Shown piece by piece: positions 32,867-41,190 of a DNA stretch of 64,000 bases (the stretch's first letter is position 1; every line of letters starts with the position of its first letter). This stretch comes from Kitasatospora xanthocidica. Its GTDB lineage: Bacteria; Actinomycetota; Actinomycetes; Streptomycetales; Streptomycetaceae. The DNA is taken from assembly GCF_014656195.1 (NCBI RefSeq), contig NZ_BNBY01000012.1:172161-236160 (forward strand), read 5' to 3'. The notes under the pieces are model-generated. The model did no database searches. It saw nothing but the letters and a program-made list of their open reading frames with translations, and had not been told where the DNA came from. Position numbers and translations under genes: made by a program.

Positions 32867-33799
32867 TCAGTGCCCGCGCGGCAGCCCGCGGTGCTTGCAC
32901 ATGGCCGCCCCGGTGAGCAGGAGTCCGGCGGCGATGGGGGCGAGGACGGCGGTCGCGGTGGCGGAGCCGTCGTCCACGGCGGTCACCGTGGCGGTGTCGG
33001 CGATGGCGAGCGTCTCGGGTGTTCCCGGCGTCCCGGCGTCGCCCGGGCCGGCGGGGGCGGTGGTGGGCGCCGTTCCGTCGCGGTCGGCCGCGGCCCCGGG
33101 CGTGGTGACGGTCGCCGCGGCGGCCTGCGGCTCCGTGGCGGCCTCCGCGACCTCGCGCTGCCTCGGCACGGCGGCCCGGTCGGTGCCGGGGCGCGGCCGG
33201 CCGGCGGGCGGTCCGGTGGGTTCGCCCTCGCGGGAGGCACGGGTCTCGGCGGGCCTGGCCTGGGCGGGGACGGTGTCGAGCAGGCCGGAGGCGATCGCGA
33301 AGGCGTCGGGGAGGGCCGCCCGTTGGCCGGGCAGGGGCAGTCCGCCGGCCCGGATCCGGTCCTGGAGGGTGTCGCGGACCGCCCCGGTGGCCCCTTCGGC
33401 CGGACCGTCGCCGGTCAGCTCCCCGACGAGCCCCGGGGAGCGGCCCGCCGGGTCGGTGGCGGACTGCCCCGGTCCGGCGGGGCGTCCGGTTGACGACCCG
33501 TCGAGCGCGGGTCCGTCGAGCGCCGGTGCGCCGTGCAGGGCACGGCGGACGGCGGGCTGGGCGGGGTCGGGCAGCGGTTCGGCGGAGGCCGCGTACGCGC
33601 CGGCGGCGCCGAGCCCCCAGAGTTGCGCGAGCAGGGCCCAGCCGGCCGCGAGGGCGCGGGGGCGGCGCAGCCATCGGGTGGGCCCGCGCCGGGCTCCGGT
33701 GATGCCGTGGGGGGCGGGTGCCCGGGGCTTGGTCGCGTGATTGGCTCGCACGTGAGTTGAGAACGAGCGGACGGGGGGTGAGGTCACGCCCGCCGTCAC
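32867..33799 (-). CDS. Probable cell-surface protein with N- and C-terminal hydrophobic segments
   Basis: 310-residue Ala/Pro/Gly/Thr-rich protein. A basic N-terminus (TRWLRRPRALAAGWALLAQL) leads into a hydrophobic signal-anchor ending GAGAYAASAEPL. A long low-complexity, acidic exterior region follows, with one hydrophobic helix near the end (AVLAPIAAGLLLTGAAMCKH) and a short basic tail RGLPRGH. This order (signal peptide, disordered stalk, TM, basic tail) is that of a single-pass surface or secreted-then-anchored protein. No enzymatic motif. The start is uncertain: GTG 33799 or GTG 33787. I do not know the family. Confidence 0.65.
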   Translation of the reverse strand: MTAGVTSPPVRSFSTHVRANHATKPRAPAPHGITGARRGPTRWLRRPRALAAGWALLAQLWGLGAAGAYAASAEPLPDPAQPAVRRALHGAPALDGPALDGSSTGRPAGPGQSATDPAGRSPGLVGELTGDGPAEGATGAVRDTLQDRIRAGGLPLPGQRAALPDAFAIASGLLDTVPAQARPAETRASREGEPTGPPAGRPRPGTDRAAVPRQREVAEAATEPQAAAATVTTPGAAADRDGTAPTTAPAGPGDAGTPGTPETLAIADTATVTAVDDGSATATAVLAPIAAGLLLTGAAMCKHRGLPRGH

Positions 33800-33860
33800 G
33801 GACAGTCATCGCGCGAGCGGCCCCGGGCTGGTGTTCCCGGGGCCGAGGACCGCGCGGCGG

Positions 33861-34307
33861 TCAGGAGTTGGGGCGCAGGGTCCAGGTGACGGTCATCACA
33901 CCGGTGACGGCGCCGTCGGCGCGGGTGATCTCGACGGTGACCGGGAACTCCGGGCGGCCGCCGGCGTCCAGCTCGGCGACGACCTCGGCGGCCGGGCGGC
34001 CGAGCACGGCGGTGGCGGTGACCTCGCCCATGGCGAGCTTCTTGTACGCGATCTCGGCGTTCACGGCGAGCGGCACGGCCCGGGAGAGCTGGTCGCCGAA
34101 GGCGGCGAGCACGATGCAGCCGCTGGCGGACTCGGCGAGCGTGAACATCGCGCCGGCGTGCGGGCCGCCGACGTGGTTGTGGTACGCGGGCTGGTCGGGC
34201 AGCCGGAGCACGGCGCGCTCGGGGGTGGTCTCCAGGTACTCGAGCTTCAGGGTGTGCGCCATCGGCACGGTGGAGTCGAGCATCTGGCCGATCGTAGGTG
34301 TGGTCAT
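33861..34307 (-). CDS. DUF4442/PaaI-type hotdog-fold thioesterase-like protein
   Basis: 148-residue protein: MTTPTIGQMLDSTVPMAHTL at the N-terminus, the hotdog helix motif HVGGPHAGAMFTLAESASGC, AVNAEIAYKKLAMGEVTATA, and the last strand VTGVMTVTWTLRPNS. Such proteins hydrolyse or bind acyl-CoA thioesters; the substrate is not predictable. No Shine-Dalgarno is visible before ATG 34307. It stands alone between the surface protein and the tRNA-His. Confidence 0.82.
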   Translation of the reverse strand: MTTPTIGQMLDSTVPMAHTLKLEYLETTPERAVLRLPDQPAYHNHVGGPHAGAMFTLAESASGCIVLAAFGDQLSRAVPLAVNAEIAYKKLAMGEVTATAVLGRPAAEVVAELDAGGRPEFPVTVEITRADGAVTGVMTVTWTLRPNS

Positions 34308-34421
34308 GGCGACGATGTTACTAGCTGGTAGCTTCCGGCGGCAGGGGTCGGCCGAGGTCGACCGGAAAAGCCGGGCCGGCGGGGGCAGTTGAAGCCGCGC
34401 CGGACGCGGGCATGCGAAAAC

Positions 34422-34462
34422 GCCCGAGGGGCCGACCTCTTGAAGAGATCGGCCCCTCGGGC
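34422..34462 (-). terminator. Terminator of tRNA-His
   Basis: GCCCGAGGGGCCGA (34422-34435) pairs with TCGGCCCCTCGGGC (34449-34462), with inner pairs CTCTT/AAGAG. On the minus strand it comes directly after the tRNA and is followed by GTTTTCGC, a near-classical intrinsic terminator. Confidence 0.85.
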
Positions 34463-34464
34463 TC

Positions 34465-34541
34465 TGGGGTGAGTAACGGGACTCGAACCCGCGGCCACCT
34501 GGACCACAACCAGGTGCTCTACCAACTGAGCTATACCCACC
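34465..34541 (-). tRNA. tRNA-His (anticodon GUG)
   Basis: Minus-strand cloverleaf GGTGGGTATAGCTCAG..., anticodon stem CCTGG/CCAGG around TTGTGGT (anticodon GTG), T-arm GCGGGTTCGAGTCCCGT. It has the tRNA-His-specific extra 5' G(-1) opposite C73, and an encoded CCA. Adjacent to orn and adpA, as in other streptomycetes. The 222 bp between it and orn hold imperfect GACGGG/CCCGCGAC repeats (34650-34755) and nothing else evident. Confidence 0.95.
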
Positions 34542-34763
34542 ATCTGTCCGGTCCGTTCCCGCTCTCGCGTTCCCGTGCCGACAGAGAGAACTCTACAGGA
34601 TCGGAGAGGGTGCTCGCGCCACGGTTTCGTTCCGGCGGACGCGGGCACCCCGGAGGGTCCTGCGGCGGGTCTGCGACCGGTCCTGCGGCGGGCCCTGTGA
34701 CGGGCCCCCTGACGGGGGACCCGCGACTGGACCCGCGACGGGACCCGCCCGGGTGTTCCGGGA

Positions 34764-35375
34764 TCAGTCGGCCGAGGCCTGGTACTTCCCGGCGATGGCG
34801 CGCGCGGTGTCGGCGTCCGGGCCGGGCTGGGGGACGAACACGGCCTCGCGGTAGTACCGCAGTTCGTCGATGCTCTCCCGGATGTCGGCGAGCGCCCGGT
34901 GGTTGCCGCCCTTCTGCGGGCTGTTGTAGTACGCCTTCGGGTACCAGCGGCGGGCCAGCTCCTTGATCGAGGACACGTCCACGATCCGGTAGTGCAGGTG
35001 CTTCTCCAGGGCCGGCATGTCCCGGGCCAGGAAGCCGCGGTCGGTGGCCACCGAGTTGCCGCACAGGGGCGTCTTCCCGGCCTCCGGCGCGTGCTCGCGC
35101 ACGTACGCGAGCACCAGCGCCTCCGCCTCGGCCAGGGTCACGCCCTGCTCCAGCTCGTCCAGCAGGCCGGAGGCGGTGTGCATCGCGCGCACCACCTCGG
35201 GCATGTTCGCCAGCGCCTCCGCCGGCGGGCGGACGATGACGTCCACGCCCTCGCCGAGGACGTTCAGCTCGGAGTCCGTCACCAGCACCGCGACCTCGAC
35301 CAGGGCGTCCCGGTCGAGGTCGAGGCCGGTCATTTCACAGTCGATCCATACCAAGCGGTCATTCACGCAACTCAC
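34764..35375 (-). CDS. orn: Oligoribonuclease
   Basis: 203-residue DEDDh 3'-5' exoribonuclease that degrades 2-5-nt RNA and linear pGpG. The Exo motifs are all present: VWIDCEMTGLDLDRDALVEV (ExoI, DxE), LCGNSVATDRGFL (ExoII, Asp) and GGNHRALADIRESIDELRYY (ExoIII, HxxxxD). GTG 35375 overlaps the adpA stop as GTGA, favouring translational coupling; GTG 35366 (VNDRLVWIDCE) is an alternative that gives the usual 200-residue length. The adpA-ornA arrangement is the known one in Streptomyces, where Orn is needed for normal development. Confidence 0.95.
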   Translation of the reverse strand: MSCVNDRLVWIDCEMTGLDLDRDALVEVAVLVTDSELNVLGEGVDVIVRPPAEALANMPEVVRAMHTASGLLDELEQGVTLAEAEALVLAYVREHAPEAGKTPLCGNSVATDRGFLARDMPALEKHLHYRIVDVSSIKELARRWYPKAYYNSPQKGGNHRALADIRESIDELRYYREAVFVPQPGPDADTARAIAGKYQASAD

Positions 35376-37975
35376 CCTACGGCGCGATCACGCGCCGCGG
35401 GGACCGGTGGAGCCGAGCGGGGTGCCGGAGCGCAGGCCTCGGCCTGGTGCTCCTCCGCCCCGCCGTGCGCGCCGTGGCCGTCCGGGTGCTCACCCTCCCG
35501 GCCGGTGCGGACCGGGTGGCCGTCCCGTCCGGTACGGGTCTCGCGCGCCGGCCGGGCACCCTCGGCGGCGGGTCGGCCGCCCTGGGTGCGGACCTGCGGC
35601 GCCCGGGCCTGACGGCCGCGGAGCTCGCCCGACCCGGGCGCCGGCTGCCCACCGGGAGCGGGCATCCGGCCGCCGGCCGCGCCGTGCCCGCGTCCGGCCG
35701 CACCCGGCTCGTCCGCGGGACGCTCGACCGCGCTGCGGTGCCCCTGGCCCTGGCCGCGCGCCCCCGGCTGGGGGAGGCCGTCCTCGGCCGCCGCGTGCTC
35801 GGCGGTGCGCGGCGGACGTCCCGTCCCCGCACCGGCCTGCGGCGGCACCAGCGGCGGCCGCGCCGGACCGCGCCCCGCCGCACCCTGCTGCCCGGGGTGC
35901 GGCTGCTGCGCGGACTGCGGGTAGGGCTGACCGGCCCGGGCGTGGAAGGCCTGGGCGGCCGGCGTCACGGCCTGCCCCGGGCCGAACCCGGGCGTCTGGC
36001 CGTGCGCTCCCGGCTGGCCGTGGCCGACCGGCTGACCGTGCGGCACCGGCTGCCCGTGGGCACCGGCCGGCACCGGCATCCCCGGACCGGCCGGGAACGG
36101 CTGCATCGACTGCCCGCCGTGCGCCCCGCCGAACAGCTGACCGCCCGCCGCCGCCCCGGCCGCCGCGTGCTGCAGCGCGCCGGGCAGCCGCAGGTCGCCG
36201 CCGTGCGCACCGGCCGCCGTCGGCGGCTGCTGCCCAGGGCGGCGCGCCCGGTAGCTGGTCCGGTACGCGGCCGGGGAGACCCCGAGCTGGCGCCGGAAGT
36301 GCCCGCGCAGTGCCACCGGCGAACGGAACCCGCACCGGCGCGCGACGTCGTCCACCGACAGCTCCGAGGTCTCCAGCAGCCGCTGCGCCTGGAGCACCCG
36401 CTGGGTGATCAGCCACTGCAACGGCGCACTGCCGGTGAGCGTGCGGAACCGTCGGTCGAAGGTGCGCCGGCTCATGTAGGCACGAGCCGCCAGCACCTCG
36501 ACGTCGAACTGCTGGTTGAGGTTCTCCAGCGCCCAGGTGACCACCTCGGCCAACGGGTCGTTGCCGATCTCCTCCGGTAAAGACTGATCGATGTACTGGG
36601 CCTGTCCTCCGCCGCCGCGACGGCTGGGCACCACCAGGCGGCGGGCCAGCGCGTTGGCGGCCTCGGCGCCGTGGTCGCTGCGCACCACGTGCAGGCACAG
36701 GTCGATGCCGGCGGCGGTGCCGGCCGAGGTGAGCACGTCGCCGTCGTCGACGAACAGCTCGCGCGGGTCGACGTGGACCCGTGGGTAGCGTTTGGCCAGC
36801 GTCGGCGCGTACATCCAGTGGGTGGTCGCCGGGCGGCCGTCGAGCAGACCGGCGGCGGCCAGGACGAAGGCGCCGGTGCAGAGGCCGATGATCCGCGCGC
36901 CCTCGTGGTGGGCCTTGCGCAGGGCGGTGATCGCCTCGACCGGCGGGGGCTGGGAGATCGAGCGCCAGGCCGGTACGACGATCGTGCCGGCCCGGGCGAG
37001 GGCCTCCAGGCCGTACGGGGCGGAGAGGGTCAGGCCGCCGGTGGTGGCCAGCGGGCCCTCCTCACCGGCGCAGACCAGCAGGCGGTAGCGGGGCACCCCG
37101 GCGTCCTGGCGGTCCACGCCGAAGACCGAGAGCGGGATGGAGCTCTCGAAGATCGGCGCGCCGCCGAAGATCAGCACGGCGACGGTCTCCCGGCGGCGCC
37201 GGCCGGACAGCTTGCGCGGGGCGGCCGAGGTCACCGTCGCCGAGGCACCGTTCGCCCCGGGGCCGCCGTGACCGCTGTGGCTGCCGTGGCCGCCGTGGCC
37301 CAGCGGACCGTGGCCGGGGGCGGTGCCGAGCGCCAGGCCGCCGAGCGGGCCTCCGCTGCCGAGCGGGCCCCCGCCGACGGCACCGGAGGCGCCGTTCTGG
37401 CCCGGAGCGCCGCCGGGGTAGGCGGGATGGCCGGAGTAGCCGGGGTAGCCCGGGTACTCGCCGCCGTAGGCCGGGGCGTGGCTGACGAGGCCTCGGCTGA
37501 CGGGCTGTCCGCCGGTGGGGTGTCCGCCGTTGGCGGCGTGCCCGCCGGTGGGGTGCCCGTTGGCGGTGTGCCCGCCGGTGGGGTGCCCGTTGGCGGTGTG
37601 CCCGCCGGTGGGGTGCCCGTTGGCGGTGTGCCCGCCGGTGGGGTGTCCGCCGAACGCCGGTTGGCCCCCGTAGGGCTGGTGGTTCCCGCTCGCCGCCGTA
37701 CCGTGCTCGGTGGGGGCCGGGACCGCGCCCGGGCCGCCGGCGGGCGAGTGCGCTGCGGGGTACGAGGGGTGCGGGGCGGCGCCCGAGGGGCCCGGGATGC
37801 CGGAGGCGCGGGTGGTGGCGGCGATCGCGGAGGTGCCGGTGCTTCTCGCGGCCCGACCCGCGGTGCCGGCCGTCGCCTGGCCGCTGTCAGGACCCGCGTC
37901 GCTCCTGCTCACCCTGCTCAAGGCGCTCAAGCCCCCTCGGTGGTGTGGTGTGGGTGGTGCGGCACTGCTGGCCAA
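35372..37975 (-). CDS. adpA: AdpA, AraC/XylS-type developmental master regulator with long low-complexity extensions
   Basis: Transcriptional regulator with a GATase1/DJ-1-like domain (begins RKLSGRRRRETVAVLIFGGA, then IFESSIPLSVFGVDRQDAGV; Cys loop VGLCTGAF-like GLCTGAFVLAAAGLLDG) and a C-terminal AraC dual HTH (LAARAYMSRRTFDRRF, VDDVARRCGFRSPVALRGHF). The core is unmistakably AdpA. One TTA codon lies at 36581-36579 (QS-Leu-PEE), so translation should need the bldA tRNA. The core is flanked by about 250 Gly/His/Pro-rich N-terminal residues, with tandem GHTANGHPTG units, and about 280 Gly/Pro/Gln-rich C-terminal residues, making the frame about twice the usual 400 aa. The start is unsure: TTG 37975 is the outer limit, with TTG 37921 and GTG 37912 inside. 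Stop overlaps orn. Confidence 0.9.
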   Translation of the reverse strand: MASSAAPPTPHHRGGLSALSRVSRSDAGPDSGQATAGTAGRAARSTGTSAIAATTRASGIPGPSGAAPHPSYPAAHSPAGGPGAVPAPTEHGTAASGNHQPYGGQPAFGGHPTGGHTANGHPTGGHTANGHPTGGHTANGHPTGGHAANGGHPTGGQPVSRGLVSHAPAYGGEYPGYPGYSGHPAYPGGAPGQNGASGAVGGGPLGSGGPLGGLALGTAPGHGPLGHGGHGSHSGHGGPGANGASATVTSAAPRKLSGRRRRETVAVLIFGGAPIFESSIPLSVFGVDRQDAGVPRYRLLVCAGEEGPLATTGGLTLSAPYGLEALARAGTIVVPAWRSISQPPPVEAITALRKAHHEGARIIGLCTGAFVLAAAGLLDGRPATTHWMYAPTLAKRYPRVHVDPRELFVDDGDVLTSAGTAAGIDLCLHVVRSDHGAEAANALARRLVVPSRRGGGGQAQYIDQSLPEEIGNDPLAEVVTWALENLNQQFDVEVLAARAYMSRRTFDRRFRTLTGSAPLQWLITQRVLQAQRLLETSELSVDDVARRCGFRSPVALRGHFRRQLGVSPAAYRTSYRARRPGQQPPTAAGAHGGDLRLPGALQHAAAGAAAGGQLFGGAHGGQSMQPFPAGPGMPVPAGAHGQPVPHGQPVGHGQPGAHGQTPGFGPGQAVTPAAQAFHARAGQPYPQSAQQPHPGQQGAAGRGPARPPLVPPQAGAGTGRPPRTAEHAAAEDGLPQPGARGQGQGHRSAVERPADEPGAAGRGHGAAGGRMPAPGGQPAPGSGELRGRQARAPQVRTQGGRPAAEGARPARETRTGRDGHPVRTGREGEHPDGHGAHGGAEEHQAEACAPAPRSAPPVPAARDRAVG
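36579..36581 (-). other. TTA leucine codon in adpA (bldA target)
   Basis: Reading frame TCT-TTA-CCG (Ser-Leu-Pro) between the ligase-like domain and the HTH region of adpA. TTA codons are extremely rare at this GC content, and in streptomycete adpA the codon makes expression depend on tRNA-Leu(UUA). Confidence 0.9.
37531..37650 (-). repeat. Four tandem 30-bp units inside the adpA N-terminal extension
   Basis: 30-bp units starting at 37531, 37561, 37591 and 37621; the middle two are identical and the outer ones differ at one to three positions. Read on the minus strand each encodes a 10-residue GGHTANGHPT-type unit with every third position G or C, consistent with translation in the adpA frame. 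Confidence 0.85.
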
Positions 37976-38343
37976 GATCGAAATCTATCGGGTGGACCGT
38001 TGCCGTTGTGACAAGTTCACCATCCGACGCTATGTCGACATGGCAATTTGGCGTGATGCATTCGATCACGAAGCGTGGCACCCGTCGACCCTTCTGGGAA
38101 GAGGGCCGTGGCAACGGTGGCTGGTTGTCGCGGGGCCGTTCCTGGGACGTCCGGCCCCCGTGCGCCCGATCGGCGGGTCTGGGCTGCGGATTTGCCCAAG
38201 CGGGAGAGAGTGGCGCGAAATTGACCGAAAATCGGCGGTGCACGAGAGGGCGCACGGAGATGAGTCGTGCGCCTCCCAGGCTTCATCCGGCCAAGCCTGG
38301 CGGGGTGGAACCGCTATCCGGACCGTCGGGTTACGGTCCTGCC
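37976..38343. promoter_or_regulatory. adpA upstream region with candidate promoter and AdpA-type boxes
   Basis: This 368-bp divergent gap is AT-rich for the window. On the minus strand TTGTCA (38014-38009) and CGATAG (37990-37985) are spaced 18 bp, a possible adpA promoter. Two sites match the AdpA consensus TGGCSNGWWY at 9 of 10 positions: TGGCGTGATG (38049-38058) and TGGCGCGAAA (38211-38220). AdpA is known to bind its own promoter in Streptomyces; here this is inference from motif matches. Confidence 0.45.
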
Positions 38344-39144
38344 GTGACCACCGACAGCCGGCTCGAACGGGCCAACGACAACGCCGCCGCCTTCTGGCTC
38401 GCCCAGGCCCGTGCGCACGGCTGGCGAACCCGTGTCCTCCCAGGGCTGACGGCGATCCGCTGCGCCCGGACCCCGGGCGACCCGCACCGCTTCGTGGTCA
38501 CCCGCCCGTACGCCGAACCAGGCTTGGTGGAACGGGAGTTGGCTGACCTGCTGGACGAGTGGTCGACCATATCCCTCACCCTGGAGGACCCGTACGGCGG
38601 GCTCGACCTCACCTGCTTCGGGGCCGACCGGACGTCGGTCATGCCGGTGATGGTCCGTGACCCGGCGCCGGTCGAAGGCGTGCCGGACGTGCTGCCCGCG
38701 GTCTTCGAGGCGCACGGGGGCGGCGCCCTGACGGTCGATGAGGCCGTCGACGGGGACAGTTTCGCGCAGGTCGAACGGGCGATCGTGGAGGGATTCCCGC
38801 TGCCCGCCCGCCAGCCCTGGGTCCGAGGCGAGGCGCTCCCGGAACGGCTGCTGGCCGAACCCGGCTGGCGGGCGTGGCTCGGCCGGGTCGACGGCGCCGT
38901 GGCCGGTACCTGCCTCACCTACGACGACGGCCGGGCCACCGGCGTGTACTGGGTGGCCACCCTGCCCGCCTGGCGCGGCCGGGGGGTCGCCAAGGTCGTC
39001 CTGCAGACCGCCCTGGTCCACGCGCACCCGGACCGCCCGGCCACCCTGGTCGCCACCTCGCTCGGCGAACCGCTCTACCGCAAGCTCGGGTTCACCGAGC
39101 AGGCCCGCACCTGCTGGTGGAGCCGCACCTCGGCGGCGGGCTGA
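38344..39144 (+). CDS. GNAT-family acetyltransferase-like protein (266 aa)
   Basis: 266-residue protein with an N-terminal domain of about 130 residues (VTTDSRLERANDNAAAFWLA, LADLLDEWSTISLTLEDPYG) and a C-terminal GNAT domain: GRVDGAVAGTCLTYDDGRAT, GVYWVATLPAWRGRGVAKVV (acetyl-CoA loop RGRGVA), PLYRKLGFTEQARTCWWSR. Acceptor unknown. GTG 38344 is chosen because in-frame sequence upstream has no conserved features and lies in the adpA control region. Divergent from adpA. Confidence 0.8.
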   Translation: MTTDSRLERANDNAAAFWLAQARAHGWRTRVLPGLTAIRCARTPGDPHRFVVTRPYAEPGLVERELADLLDEWSTISLTLEDPYGGLDLTCFGADRTSVMPVMVRDPAPVEGVPDVLPAVFEAHGGGALTVDEAVDGDSFAQVERAIVEGFPLPARQPWVRGEALPERLLAEPGWRAWLGRVDGAVAGTCLTYDDGRATGVYWVATLPAWRGRGVAKVVLQTALVHAHPDRPATLVATSLGEPLYRKLGFTEQARTCWWSRTSAAG

Positions 39145-39496
39145 CCGGGGGGAGCGGCCGGGCGGTGGTCGGTGGCCGGTCGCCAGTGGTCGGGTCGGTG
39201 GTCCGTGACCGGTGGGCTGTCGAGCGGTGGCCGGTCCATGGCTGGTCCGTGGCCGGTCGGTGGCCGAGCACCATCACGGCTGGTGGTGGGGCCCCTGGGG
39301 CCGCCAAGCGCTGCCGGGGCCCCTGGAGCCGTCTCCGAACCCCCGCCTGGCGACGCGGGTGCCCCGACCCCGCCCCGCCCGCCCTCGGAGCGGACGACGG
39401 GGGTTCGAAACGGGGCCCGGGGGCCCTGAGGCTGGTGGGGTCACCGGTGTGGGTGGGGCCCCTGGGACTGGTAGGGCCGGTGGGGCCGAAGGGCTG
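39145..39496. other. Gene-free G-rich tract with imperfect minisatellite repeats
   Basis: 352 bp without a plausible gene. 39165-39275 consists of imperfect copies of GGTGGCCGGTC-like units (TGGCCGGT, TGGTCCGTGACCGGT, TGGTCCGTGGCCGGT). 39420-39490 has a second series around GGTGGGGCCCCTGGG. Both look like slippage-derived intergenic DNA at the 3' ends of two convergent genes. Confidence 0.6.
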
Positions 39497-40639
39497 CTAT
39501 CCGGCGGCGGCCGTCGCGGGTGCCGGGGCCGACCCCGGGGAGGCTGCCGCGCCGGGCGCCACGGCGAAGACGGTCCGGGCGGTTGCCGGCCGCCCGTCGG
39601 TCGCCGCCTGGAGGGGTGCCGTACGGAGGGGCGCCGGGCGCACGACCGGCGCGCGCCCGAGGTCGTCTGCGCCCCCGCCGAGCCCGGCCTCCGCCCCTGC
39701 CCCGGAGAGCGCCCCCGCGTCGGTGCGGGCGTCGGCGATCACGGCAAACCCGCCTGACCGGTTTCGGACACCCGAGCCGGCTGCTACGCCCGGGTCGCGG
39801 CCCGTCCCGGCGTTCGCGGGAACGGGCGCACTCGCGCCCTGCGGGGCGGCCGCCGTCAGGCGTGCGCCGGACCGCGCGCCGAGAAGCGCCGTCGCCCGCA
39901 CCGGCACCCCGGTCGCGCCCCGGCGGGACGCCCCGCCGGCCCGGATCCCCGGCCGGGGCGAGGGCGCGCTGCGCGCGGCCAGCACCTGGCCGACGGCCTC
40001 CGGCAGTCCGGCCGCCTTCAGCGTCGGCCGGTAGCCGATCTCCGCCCACGGGCGGCCGTGGTGCAGCCAGACGCTGCGCAGCCCGGTCAGTTCGGCCCCG
40101 GCGATGTCCGCGGGCGCGTGGTCCCCGATCATCCAGGTCCGCGCGGCCCAGTCCCCGCTGGGCGCGACACCGCAACGCTGGGCGGCGATCTCGAAGATCC
40201 GCGGGTCCGGCTTGAGGCAGTCGGCCTCCTCGGAGATGACCCAGCCGTCGACCAGCGGCCCCAGCCCGGTCCGGCGGATCTTCTCCAACTGCGGCCCGGT
40301 GCCGCCGTTGCTGACGATCCCGAGCGTCCACCCCGCCGCCCGCGCGGCCCGCAACGCCTCGATGTGCCGGGGCGGGCAGTGGATATGGGAGTTGATGCCG
40401 CGTCGGTAGTGGGCGAGCAGGAAGTCGGTGGACACGTCCAGGCCGTAGCGGCGCCGGACCGCGGACAGTACGGTGCTGCGCGGTACGTAGCCGCCCCCGT
40501 CGAGGGTGACGAACCAGTCGAGGTCACCGGGCGGCAGACCGTGGTCGGACAGGAAGTCCTGCGCCCACGCCCGGAAGGCGGCGTCCCGGGGGAGCAGCGT
40601 GTTGTCGAGGTCGAACAGGAGCAGGGGCATGCCGAGCAT
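39497..40639 (-). CDS. HAD-superfamily hydrolase with disordered C-terminal tail
   Basis: 380-residue protein. The first 235 residues are a HAD phosphatase-like domain: LLFDLDNTLLPRD (motif I, DxDxT), GIVSNGGTGPQLEKIRRTGL (motif II), an invariant Lys in EADCLKPDPRIFEIAAQRCG, and WMIGDHAPADIAGAELTGLR (motif IV, GDxxxxD). The remaining 145 residues are Ala/Gly/Pro/Arg low complexity with no homology features; either a real extension or a run-on frame after loss of an original stop. ATG 40639 or ATG 40630 (MPLLLFDLDN) may be used; the latter matches most relatives. Confidence 0.82.
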   Translation of the reverse strand: MLGMPLLLFDLDNTLLPRDAAFRAWAQDFLSDHGLPPGDLDWFVTLDGGGYVPRSTVLSAVRRRYGLDVSTDFLLAHYRRGINSHIHCPPRHIEALRAARAAGWTLGIVSNGGTGPQLEKIRRTGLGPLVDGWVISEEADCLKPDPRIFEIAAQRCGVAPSGDWAARTWMIGDHAPADIAGAELTGLRSVWLHHGRPWAEIGYRPTLKAAGLPEAVGQVLAARSAPSPRPGIRAGGASRRGATGVPVRATALLGARSGARLTAAAPQGASAPVPANAGTGRDPGVAAGSGVRNRSGGFAVIADARTDAGALSGAGAEAGLGGGADDLGRAPVVRPAPLRTAPLQAATDGRPATARTVFAVAPGAAASPGSAPAPATAAAG

Positions 40640-41190
40640 GGTGCCAGCGCCCGCGCCTATGCACGTGGCAAATGCCAGAGCACGTCGCGAAGCCGTACGA
40701 AGTGGCTGATTCGGGCTCCGACGGCTGACGTACGGATCCTGCGCGGGCCGGGTACGGGCGGTGCGCGGGCGGGCCCGCGGGGCGGCCGGAGAGCTGTGGG
40801 ACGTGGTGGTTCGCGACGGGCGGGGCGTAACGGTTCGCGACGTGCCGCAACGGATCGTCGCCGATCCATGACAGTCCGGTCACGGTGTCCCGCGGGGCTG
40901 TTGCGCCGCCCGGTCCGCTCAGTCAAGCTCCAGAGAACCTCCTTCTCGGAGGGGGCGCGATGGCCTGCGGGCGGGGCGCACTGCCACGGCGGGCGCATCC
41001 CCCTTTCGCGGGAACAACGTCGCTCCGGGGCTTCGCCACTGGGCTGGGCCCCCTGCCCGTCGTACTCTGAAAGGAACAGGTCACATACGGTGCTGCGCGG
41101 CGCAGACCGACGTCATCCCGTGGGCGGGCCTGCCGCACGGGCAGCGTTGTCCTCTCCTGTCGGCCCCTCTCCATCGAAGAGCCGTGAGCC
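40640..41190. other. 551-bp gap upstream of universal stress protein gene
   Basis: No convincing gene on either strand. GGTTCGCGACG occurs at 40808-40818 and again at 40832-40842 (24-bp period, about two DNA turns), a possible regulator site. The last 150 bp before the stress gene (from about 41060) are less GC-biased and could hold its promoter and leader. Nothing else recognised. Confidence 0.4.

Noticed and set aside
37531..37650. CRISPR-like array of 30-bp units
   Set aside because: Units are contiguous with no unique spacers, in-frame and coding inside adpA; no cas genes nearby (the Cas4-like nuclease belongs to a helicase operon).
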